Of a stretch of DNA of 64,000 bases, positions 41,694 to 50,991 are shown in pieces. Made by a program: the position numbers and the translations under genes. Source of the stretch: Nigrospora sphaerica (Eukaryota; Ascomycota; Sordariomycetes; Amphisphaeriales; Apiosporaceae); the NCBI GenBank assembly GCA_018287875.1, contig JAGVVL010000015.1:682001-746000 (forward strand), read 5' to 3'. Numbering within the stretch: position 1 is the stretch's first letter; each line of letters starts with the position of its first letter. The notes below the pieces were generated by a model that saw only the letters and a program-made list of their open reading frames with translations, did not search any database and had not been told where the DNA came from.

Positions 41694-41698
41694 TTTTT
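41694..41698 (+). terminator. RNA polymerase III T5 terminator
   Basis: Five consecutive T follow the discriminator base of the tRNA-Val gene. Confidence 0.8.
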
Positions 41699-44386
41699 GA
41701 ATTCCTGCGCCTTGCGACGTCTTAGCTTGGGCTGTTTCCTTTTCCATCGACATTTTTGGTTCTTGAGCCTTCATGTTTTTTTATGTTGTAGCCAACGGGC
41801 GTCTGTCTTATGCTTAAAATATATCCACTTTGCTTCCCGGGTGTCCACATATCAGCTGTCTTCTTCCGCACCCTAATATCAAGCTGTTGATACGAGCCAT
41901 ATTTTCGTTGAGTTACGGTGTTTCATTGCTTGTTGAAGTCCTGCTTGTTTATTGCCTGTCTGTCTAGGCCACGGGATGGAAGTTTGGACCAGGTTGCGGC
42001 TGAGTAAGGTATGCGTTTTGGCAAACGAGTTAGTACCATGGGGACTTCCGAGAGCAACGACTCGCGCTGATTGGCCGCGCGAGTAATTCAACTGGCGATC
42101 GTGATTCGTAGCCTCAGATCTGTTTTACTCCGTTGGTCGTTTTTCTCTTCTTTTTGCTCTTTCGAGACTGGCGTTCACCGCTTCATCCGACTATGACATT
42201 TGCTGATGGTTGTGTAATAGGTGTTTTGCCGTCCGTTTCCCGCGCCCTTACGAGAGCGATGCCTTCTACAACATAGACATGCTCGTCAATACGCTTCGTG
42301 CGCATCAACTTTGCCCCGCTCATCGCCAACCAACCGGGCGCCGTATTCGTCGCCCCCAAGGCACGAAGGACTACCCGACAGAGTGCCTGTTCACGGAAGG
42401 GGAATTCCGCCAACCGCCGCGAAGAAAGAAGCATGGGTTTTGTTAAGCGGTCAAGCCCATGGCCTTCGAAAAAAGTAACCCACGATGAAACATAAGAGAG
42501 AGGCTGCCATCGCCAACACAGCAGGGCCATCACGCGTCACGGTATGCAACCCTCACCCCTGACCGCGGCGGCTTTTCCCGTTTCCTTCCCCCACGCACTT
42601 ATGCATGCATGATCACCGTGACATCGCACGCGTCCAGCCCTGCCAAGGAGAGGGGGGGACCACGGGATCGTCCCGGCGGCTGGGGATCGACACGGGGCGC
42701 ATCTTCCAGATCCTTCGGTTGCTTTTTTTTGAACATAACCTCCCCCCCCCCTTGGCGGCGGCGCGGGGCCTGAGCGACGTCGTGTTACCCGTCCCAACGG
42801 AAAGTGGAGGGGTCGGGGAGGGGGATCCCCCGTCGTCTTATGTTTCATCCGCGGTGACGCCGCTTCCGGGGTCTGGGTTCTTCTGCCGTTTTCTTTTTTG
42901 CTTCTGGAACGCGCACGGGTCCCCACCGTAGCCAGGGGGAACGCCGTTTCTCTTCCCCTCCTCGGACGGGGAGGGAGGCGCGCCGGGGTCGAACGCGGGG
43001 CCCTGGGCCGGCGTGGGCCGACGGCCGTTCCCGCCCCCCCCCCCCCCCAAAACCGGCAGCGCGTTCTTCCCGTGTCCCGCGGCGCGGGGCGACGCCTGGG
43101 CCGCCGTCGTCTCTTGGAGCAGCGCGCCGGATCGGAAGGGCGGGGATGAAAGAAAAGCGGCGTCGCTTGGCTACTTCCTGGCTCCGCGTCCGATGGCGTT
43201 GTCGACGACGACCAGAAGCGAGGCAGGAAAAGCCGAGGTCCGGATAGTAGGTAACACTGACGAATTTCGCTCGACCCCTACTCAACGAGCTGGTCTGACC
43301 CGATAACTGCCGATGACTAAATTGTACAGCCCCTGTCAACGATCGCCGGGCTGATCCTCATCTTCGTATACCCTGGTCCTCAACTCTCATAGCTTATTTC
43401 TTAGCCCGGGAGGCTGGGGCGACAGTTGTATTCAGTTGAATTCATCGTTACCGATCGGAATGTTAGGGGGGATACTCAACTTTATCCTTGCCTGTGCTCT
43501 CTCCCACGCTTAGCTGATCCTCATGGCCCCCCTTTCCGTAAAGTACATTATGCATAATTGCCAAGTATTCTTATACGGCGATGGCATACGAAGTAACAAG
43601 GCGTCTACCCGTGGTGTGCCTTTCTTTTGGTCTCAATGCTACTGTAGCCGCTTGACCGTCATGATTAAGGCATCCTCATAGCTTCAGCTTCGATCCCGTA
43701 AAGACAGGCGGGTTATCTCCCATCGATCGAGTCATCCCCCGTCGATCGAGTTATCCCCCATCGATCGACTTATTTGCCATCGATACTGCTCTTTGCACAC
43801 CTGACTTGCCGTCCGATGTTCACCGGAACTGCCCAGTGGGTGGCCAGCACATGAGTAATGTGGAAGAACCCACGGTCACGCATCGCCTCGTCCGAGTGGA
43901 CGAGTTCCATGGAATTCTATGGCCATGGGTACGGGGAATCCGCATTCCAGTCCGGATCGTGACGTGACTAATTAGTGTGGAAGCGATTTGACTTCGGAGG
44001 CTCAGGAGTACATACACTTACCGGAAATACGATGCCAGGCTCCAACGAACGCCCGGATCGAGAAGTCTCGTCCGAAAGCCTCAGGTACCCATGTAACCAC
44101 ACTGGAGATCGAATTTCTGATGCCTGTTCGGATAGCGTCCCGAAACGGTGATAGCTCCCGCGTGACGGTAATGGAAGCAGATTCCGCGGTCCCAAAGACG
44201 TAGAGATTACATAGTGAATTACATGGAGGAATTCCTCCGTACTGGGTATCTAGATGATCTATGAGATGCGTATGTTTTGCACCCGGGCTCGACCAATCCC
44301 TTGGGGGCGTTTTTCTACCTGCACAAGCGCCAGGCCACGAAAACAAAAAACAAAAGAAACTCCTTTTACCTCTCACCATTTCCCCC
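41699..44386. other. Gene-free spacer with homopolymer runs
   Basis: This 2.7 kb spacer contains GC-rich DNA with many homopolymers at 42640-43060, including a C15 run at 43034-43048. A 19-bp tandem repeat lies at 43721-43785 (listed separately). Open frames in the GC-rich portion occur on both strands at once and look like composition artefacts. Confidence 0.5.
43721..43785. repeat. 19-bp tandem repeat, 3.4 copies
   Basis: Units start at 43721, 43740 and 43759, with a partial fourth at 43778. Each begins CATCGATCGA or CGTCGATCGA, then (G/C)T(C/T)AT and a C- or T-rich end. Each full unit contains the palindrome TCGATCGA. Confidence 0.85.
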
Positions 44387-45977
44387 CTAGCTCTCCTCGT
44401 ACTCGATATCGACGGTACGGGTCTGCAGGATGGCCTTGTCGCTAAGGTTCTGGGCGTGGACGCCGCCGGCCGTCGTGTTGACCTGGTAGCGGGCGGCGGC
44501 GTAGTCGCCGCGGCTCATCTGGGCGAAGTCGGCGAGCTCGTTCGTGTCGTCAAACTGCTCGTAGTAGGCGCCGCGGCCGGCCATGGCCGCGACGGCGTGC
44601 TGGCTGGCCGAGCTCACCGACTTGGAGGCGCCAAGGTAGGGCGTGCGCGTCCGCCGGGCGCCGCCGCCGCCGCGCCGCGCGTTGAGCAGCAGCCGCGGCG
44701 TGAAGTGCTGGAAGAACTTGCGCAACGTCGGCATCGTCCCGCAGATGATTAACAGGTTGACCTCGAGGAAGCTGGAGGGCGCGTGCGGGGGTTAGCGGAA
44801 CGGACGGGGTGGGGAAGAGTAACGCCGGAAAAGAAGGATCACGTGTTCACTCACGCCCAGATGCTGGCGGGGGCGGCATCCCAGGTGATATCCTCTGTCC
44901 CGTGGAGCTTGGGGAGGTCGACGAGCCGGACGACGGACGTCGTGATGGTTCTGGGACGCCCGGGGTTAGCCACAGCGGCCCATGCCGGCGTTTTCGCCCG
45001 GCGGCACCGAAGCCGGCAACTCACAGCGAGGCGACGCCGAAAAACATCATGGCGCTGATCTTCTTGACGCGGCCCAGGTTGAGGTCGTACAGCGTCGGGA
45101 GCGGGATGATGAAGAGGACGACATCGGACACGATGTTGGAGACAGCAATGGCCATGTAGAGGAAGTAGGAGTCGACGCAGCGGCCCGGCCAGGCGTCGGG
45201 ATCCCAGAAGCTCCGGATGGGGTAGCAGCCGAAGAGCTCGAGGGCGGTGAGGACGACGGTGTAGCAGCCGACGAGGCCGCACGTGGCCCAGATGGCAGCC
45301 CGGAAGCACCGGTGCGGCGAGAGCTGGATGTAAAAGGCCAGCAGCGACATCTTGGTGAAGCCGTTGCAGAGGGTCAAGGACGGCCCGGCGATGTAGGCAG
45401 CCTATCGGAACAGGGAAACCGTGGTCAACACAAAACGCCCCCTGTCCTTGCTTTGGAGGGCCCCACGTGAGAGGAAAAAACCAGAAAGAAAAACCCAAAC
45501 TCACAATCATGTTTTTCTTGAACACGTCAAGGGGCATCTCCCAGACATGATGACAAAGGCCGCCGATGGCTATGGACCCTGCATTTCCGGCGTGAGTTTG
45601 GGCTGTCGGGAATTAGGGGTAGATCCATACAGATGACTTACAAGTCTGCGCCGACTGCATGAGAACGGAAAAAAGCCAGGCCATGCATATCAAGACTGTA
45701 AACCCCCCCGAGTCAGTAACGGCGCCGGTCCCCCGAAGCGCGGCTGAGGGACAGAAGCCGACTCACCGTCGTCGAGCTTGAGCCCCGTGGACAGGCGGAT
45801 TTTGGTGTACAGGCGCTGGCCGAGGGTGACCAAGGCTAGCGGGCCCACGAGGCCGAAGATGAGGTAGTGGGCCAGCTTGAAGTGCTGCTGGGGGTTGGTG
45901 AAGTCGACGCGGTAGCCGGCGGGCGCTTCGGCGAGGGTCGGCACGCCGTTGACGACGGGGTAGCCGCTTTCATTCAT
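44387..45977 (-). CDS. PTH11/rhodopsin-domain integral membrane protein, six exons
   Basis: Exons complement(44387-44771, 44855-44950, 45025-45401, 45505-45578, 45642-45695, 45767-45977) join with five GT-AG introns to 398 residues, all phases consistent. The N-terminus is extracellular (MNESGYPVVNGVPTLAEAP), then TM1 (YLIFGLVGPLALVTLGQRLY). The spliced LDDVLICMAWLFSVLMQ block is TM2 with the family Asp pair. A short Trp/His loop (GLCHHVWEMPLDVFKKN) follows, then AAYIAGPSLTLCNGFTKMSLLAFYIQL. Next are CYPIRSFWDPDAWPGRC, IPLPTLYDLNLGRVKKISAM and WDAAPASIWAFLEVNLLIICGTMPTLRKFF. The cytosolic tail is Gly/Arg-rich and ends with a Tyr/acidic segment. Like the gene at 2.3 kb it belongs to the rhodopsin-domain family, but it is more intron-rich. 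Whether it is co-regulated with the UstYa locus 2.6 kb upstream is unknown. Confidence 0.9.
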
Positions 45978-46161
45978 CGTGCCCGTGTCAGTAAGGAGCC
46001 AAGCGCATGGCGGAGACGAAGAGCATTCCGTGGGGGGCGATCGAGATTCGGGGACTTGGCGGGAGGAGGCAGGAAGGGGGGGAAGCGTTTTAAACCCGCG
46101 GAGAGGTGGAACAGGGCCTGCCGCGCTGCCTTGGGCTATATATCAGATCCTCGCGGGAAAA

Positions 46162-46193
<32 letters not shown>

Positions 46194-48618
46194 AGAAAAA
46201 AGGCTTGTAGGCGGGCGGCTACACGGGCCCTTATCCGATGACGAAGAGGACCAGGGATGCAAGGACGGGAACGCACGAAAAGGGCGAACGATGGGCGGGA
46301 AACGTACGATCTCCGAAGCGCGGCACGGCAACCGTCAGGCCCTCATCTGAAAGAGGAGGAGGGGCAGAGGCAGGGCTCGGCGTGGGATATGGTAAGCAAC
46401 AATAACAACCCCGTAGCCAGGAGGGAGGGCAGAGTCCAGATGCAGACGCCTGACTCTGCGGCATCAGACTAGGACTTACAAACACCTTCTGCAAGCTGGG
46501 CGTTGGGCTCGCCCGCGAGTCATGAACCTTTCTTCACCCCTCCCCCCGGTTCCGACGCCTCCGGCAGTTGCGACATAGGGCGGACACGAACAGTATCTTG
46601 CCGTCCCACTCTCTTCTCCACCCCCTCGAGAACCCCACGAAAACCTCCACCGTTCTCATTTCTATTCGCAGTCGATCCGGAGAACTGGGAAAGCAAACCC
46701 GACGCCCGCGGCGCTGGGTCGTGGTGCCCCCCACACGACCGGCCAGGGTCACATGGCGCAAGGGTTTGGGAGAGTTTGTAGTCGCTGAGGGTCAAGAGGC
46801 AGAGGCGTTTCATCGGGTCCCCGATCTCACCCCCGGTATAGACATTATGCCCAGGCAGCTGTGCCGGGGTCAGGGACCGGGGGTTTTGGGGAGGAGATTG
46901 GCTTGTCAAGACGATCGCCCCCCCAAATGCCCACTTTCTGTTCCTCGACCTGCCGGCCCCCAGTTTCCATCTACGCCCTACCACCTTTTGGCTTTCCCAC
47001 GTCACTTGCCTAGTCCGTGGTTCGTCTTGGCGGGAACCACCCTCTGCGGTTCCGATATCCCCCCAGCGCGCGCGCATGCGGACGGGGGCGCGCCCACGGC
47101 GGTGCGTTTGCCACCTGCAATACCACGACGGGCGCGAGTCGCGGTCCTACGGCTCCCACGCCCTCACAGCAGGACCCGCCGCTGCATGACAACGAACAGG
47201 CGGCCTGAATACGCCCGCGGGAGGCGTCGTGACGGCCGGACCTCCGTCCGAGATGGTGCTGGGCCGGTTTGGCGGATGCGCCGCTGGGAAGGAGAGGGGG
47301 GAGCGGCTTATCCCGCAGCGCCCCCCTTCCCCGGTTCCCGTATCACTCCGTCGCTCCTGTGAGCGGCGGGCCTCCAGAGCGTGCGGAAGAAGCGGGACTG
47401 GAACCTCTCCCTTCCCCTTCTCTCCCCTACTCACCCCACCCCACGGCCGAACACGGGCCAGGCCCGGCCGGTTGGCCCATCCGAAATCTACGCGAACGAC
47501 GCCGACCGACTCTTCCGTCCGTGTCCGGCCACGGGCCTCCTCCCGCCCATTTCGTTTGCGCCGTACCTTCCCCCCCCCCCCCTTCCACGCGATGGCGATC
47601 CAGCCGTCAAGGGGGGAAGGAGCAACCGCAGGAGGACCTGCCGGCCGAAACGGTCCACGGCTATAGACCCGGCTCTGAACGTACTTGGGCTGCACGGCGT
47701 GTCCCCCGGGGGGGGGGGGAAGCGCACACACGCGCACATGCTGGTGGAAAAGACAAGAAAAGGCACAGCGAGAGTGTGTGAGAGCGAGAGTAACGGAGGA
47801 CCCCGTTATCATGCGCCACATGAAATGCCTCGTGTCCCGTCAGACCTTGGGGGGAGAGGGGCTCCGCTTCCGAGATTTCCAGAGACCTTAGAGTGCCGAA
47901 AGGGCTAGGGCGTGGGCTTATTGAGGATCCTCTTTCCCCAGGGGTTCGACCGGTGCGACCGGGGGGGGATGTCAACAAGGGGGGGACTCCCCTTCTTTAG
48001 GGAACTCGGTTTCGGATGATGCTCTCTCTTTTTCCCGATGGTCCCAGCCAGGGGGGGTTCCACCCCCACGCTCGGTTCGTCCTACTAACGATTTGACCAT
48101 GTGTTGTTATGTGTACAGCCCAATTGCGGAGCCTTTAATATTTTGCGCCATTGAAAAGGAAAGACAAAAACCCGCCTTGCCGAAACGGAAGTTCTCATGA
48201 GGAATCTCCCCACCGCGAGCCCCCCGCCGGGAGAAACGCTCCGGTAGGGCTCCAGTTTTCCCTTTTCTCTCTTTCTTTCTATCCCTTTCTCCTTGGGCTC
48301 TCCCTCGCCGGTTCTCGAACGGCATCCCGTGGCATCCGGTTGCGGCCGGGAACCACCCGCTTTCCCAACTCGGCCGAGGTAGTTTTCCCGGCCGGCACTC
48401 GTTCAAGACCATGCACACCCTACGGCACACCGGAAACTCGGCTTACTAAACCAGTTTTGTTCTCAAGGTTCGCATTCGGTGTAATTGGATGTAGGCTGCG
48501 TCGCCTCCCGTGGTTGTCGCCGAACCATGGGGGGGGTGAAACCATACCAATCTTCTACCAACCCTTCAGTCTCTCTCCGCCACCGGACCCCGTCTCCTCC
48601 TTCTAGTCCGAGACCTTT
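45978..48618. other. Gene-free spacer, homopolymer-rich
   Basis: A 2.6 kb spacer between the PTH11-like gene and the 3' end of the UstYa-family gene. It holds a poly(A) tract (46158-46201), a C13 run (47570-47582) and a G12 run (47708-47719). Long frames on both strands at 46.5-48.0 kb follow from the GC-rich composition and have no domain. Confidence 0.5.
46158..46201. repeat. Poly(A) tract (poly(T) on the minus strand)
   Basis: Forty-four bases of A interrupted by two G (46181 and 46195). It lies 181-224 bases upstream of the start codon of the minus-strand PTH11-like gene, so it is a T-tract in that promoter and may exclude nucleosomes. Confidence 0.85.
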
Positions 48619-49793
48619 TCACAGGTTAAAGTCCTCGTCGGGGTGGGCGCCGCCGGCGTGGTTGGGGTTGGGGACGCCGGGCAGGTAGTGGGCGTAGTAC
48701 TGATCGGGGGCGGGCAGCTCCGTGTAGCGGCGGCCGGGCTTCTTGCGCATGGTGGCGACGTACTTGTCCATGTCGAGCGTGTGGTCGCGGCGCCAGGCGC
48801 TGAGCCCGTCGAAGTCGACGCACTGCCGGTTCACGCTCATGTCCGGGAACGGGTACGGCTGCGTCTCGACCCAGTGCATCGTGATGAGGTTCGTGTTGCC
48901 GCTGCACTGGATCGCCTGCATCAGGATGTCGACGCAGTGGTTCACGTGCACCGCAAACATGCCCTCGCCGCCCGGGCCTCGCTTTCCGTGCTTGCCATGG
49001 TGAGTCCCGTTGCTGTAGTATTCGGGGTACGCCAGCTGCCGCAGCGAGTTGAGGCAGTGCATCTGGTGGTACACGTCCACTGTGGGAAGGGGGGGGGGCG
49101 AGGGAGAGGTTTCCCGGTTAGTGAGGGGATCGTCGTGCGGAGAAGGAATAAGAGGAGAGGAGATTGAGACGTACAAATCGTGACATACGCATCGTCGCCG
49201 AGCCCCCAGTCTTCGTCCTCGAGCTTGGCGACGGTGGCCGGGTCCTTGCCCATGGCCCGGATCTGGTCCGCCGTCACGGGAAAGTACCGCGTCAACTCGT
49301 ACTCGCTCCAGAGGGCATCCGACTCCGGGTTGGGCATCTGCCGGGCCAGGGAGCCGCCGTCTTTCGAAGGGAACAGCGTTCCGTTGATCATCTTGACCTT
49401 CATGTCGAGATCGATCATGTCGAGGATGGGACCTCGATGCATCAACCCCCGTCAGCCCGTTTGATCCTTTACGTCGGGATGGCAAATGAAAAAAGAAAAA
49501 TAAGAACAATCAATAGCGAACTCACTATAAGTCGAGGCCTGCCGCAACGCGGCATTGAGCCTGAAGTGTGTATTGTAATACCATGTCGCGAACAGGACAC
49601 ACGATATGAGGAAGAAGATGCCGTTGAGGATCGTGCCGATCAAGAGCTTTAGGTTCCTCCTTTGCGCCGACCGGCGCGTAGGTGATGATGGCTCACGGCT
49701 GAGGAAGCCCGCCTCCTCGCTATCGTCCAGATCCGAGGACGACGAGCTTGGTGCCGCAATGGGCTGGTATGGCGTTTTCTCAAATGAAGTCAT
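48619..49793 (-). CDS. UstYa-family (DUF3328) oxidase of a putative RiPP locus
   Basis: Exons complement(48619-49079, 49175-49432, 49526-49793) join to 328 residues; the start ATG is at 49793 (MTSFEKTPYQPIAAPSSSSS). One transmembrane helix (about 49-72, LLIGTILNGIFFLISCVLFA) follows a Ser-rich cytosolic head. The luminal part has both copies of the diagnostic HxxHC motif: HQMHC at 180-184 (DVYHQMHCLN) and HVNHC at 220-224 (FAVHVNHCVD). The typical CSGNTNLITMHW and NRQCVDFDGLSAWRRDH blocks follow. Proteins of this family carry out oxidative cyclisation of core peptides in ustiloxin, phomopsin and asperipin pathways, and other oxidative steps elsewhere, in the secretory pathway. The splice junctions restore TYSPILDMIDL and VTILDVYHQMHC, supporting the introns. 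It is transcribed away from the tandem-repeat secreted protein gene at 50.55 kb, the expected partner. Confidence 0.92.
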
Positions 49794-50553
49794 GTTCAGA
49801 CCTGGAGCATCTTGGAGCCGCGGACGGACATGCACGGACAAGAAGCAGCGCCGGCCGACGGGTTGAAAAAAGAGCAGGTATACATGAGGGAAGCATTCGG
49901 CACCAAGGTTAGCACGATTGATTGCCCCGGAGTGGCATGTCGGGGTCGGATCCTTCGCAGGATTACCGGGATCTCGAATCGTCCATTGCTTACGAAGGAA
50001 TGTGCCCGTCTTCCCTCTTCGGAAGGTGGTCACAAAGGAGCCGCTAGCCCGTCTTGGCTCCTTGGGGGCCATGAGACCATCACAGCGTCGAATGGCGGTT
50101 ATCTGGTCCCTGTCAGCTCAAAGGATCCCATTCCCTGGCGGCCAAAATGGAACTAAGATGGAGCTGATACATCGCCACCGGCCACGATAGGAAGGCTGCA
50201 ACAACCGCCAAGAGCATTACACGGCTTGCGCCTGAGACCTGAGCCGAGTCGGATCCTTAACCAGCCTCCCCGCGTGGTGCACGGTGTTTGTGCTTTGGGT
50301 GGCATTTGCGTACATACGCTCTGAAGGATTAAGCCGTGGTACCGCGTGATGGGTGTTTTCGGTGCCTCTCCGACCGGCTGCCTTCGGTGTTGCGCGGCAA
50401 ATATTCCCGCGTGACAATGGATATAAAGGGCCGGGATATACTGAAGTGGCATGATGTTGAACTGTGGTGCAAGCATCATCTGCTCGTTTTCCCCGACTTT
50501 CTACCCGTGTTTCTGTAACAAGGAAAATAGCCCAGCAACCTCTCTACCACATC
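49794..50553. promoter_or_regulatory. Divergent promoter between UstYa-family and repeat-precursor genes
   Basis: 760 bases separate the two start codons. A TATAAA box at 50422-50427 lies 126 bases upstream of the precursor start. A CCGCGG palindrome at 49818-49823, close to the UstYa start, has the CCG/CGG half-sites that Zn2Cys6 regulators can bind, but this is only suggestive. No other coding sequence is seen. Confidence 0.5.
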
Positions 50554-50991
50554 ATGCGTCTTCAAGCCGTCACTGTCTGCGCCGTTTTGGCCTCGCTCTC
50601 GCAAGGAGCCCCGGTGGTGAGCATAACTTCCAGCCCAAAGGAAGAAGAAACGCTCCGAGCACCCCCTGCTGACGAAACCCATCACGAGAAGGCCAAGCCG
50701 GTGTCCATTTACGAGAACCCCAAGACGGCGACGCTGCCGTATGCCCCCGGCAGCCTGAAGCCCGTCGAGGTCCGCGAGTCCATTTACGAGGACCCCAAAA
50801 TGGCGACGCTGCCGTATGACCCCGGCAGCCTGAAGCCCGTCGAGGTCCGCGAGTCCATCTACGAGGACCCCAAGACGGCGACGCTGCCCTACCGCCCGGG
50901 CTCTCTGAGGGCTGTCGACACCCGGGACTCCATCTACGAGGACCCCAAGACGGCGACGCTTCCCTACGCCCCCGGCACTTTTGACGTCTAG
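50554..50991 (+). CDS. Secreted tandem-repeat protein, candidate RiPP precursor
   Basis: A single exon of 145 residues from the ATG in CATCATGCG. Residues 1-18 (MRLQAVTVCAVLASLSQG) form a signal peptide. A leader of about 30 residues rich in Glu, Pro and Lys follows, then four tandem repeats of 25 residues beginning at 51, 76, 101 and 126. The repeated block is SIYEDPKTATLPY, followed by a variable residue (Ala, Asp, Arg, Ala) and PGS/PGT; the first three copies end in a spacer with Val-Arg-Glu or Thr-Arg-Asp. Each copy has two Tyr. The fourth stops after PGTFDV. Layout (signal peptide plus repeated Tyr-containing cores, divergent from a UstYa gene) matches fungal dikaritin precursors. No Lys-Arg or Arg-Arg Kex2 site is present, which those precursors have. 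The alternative is a repeat-containing secreted effector or wall protein unrelated to the neighbour. Confidence 0.85.
   Translation: MRLQAVTVCAVLASLSQGAPVVSITSSPKEEETLRAPPADETHHEKAKPVSIYENPKTATLPYAPGSLKPVEVRESIYEDPKMATLPYDPGSLKPVEVRESIYEDPKTATLPYRPGSLRAVDTRDSIYEDPKTATLPYAPGTFDV
50704..50988 (+). repeat. 75-bp in-frame tandem repeat, 3.8 copies
   Basis: Units start at 50704, 50779, 50854 and 50929. Units 1 and 2 differ at 4 of 75 positions. Units 3 and 4 share TCCATCTACGAGGACCCC but diverge in the second half, so the array grew in at least two steps. Confidence 0.9.

Noticed and set aside
46520..47978. Multiple 150-260 codon frames on both strands
   Set aside because: GC-rich, homopolymer-laden spacer; frames overlap in all directions and have no domain or splice logic.
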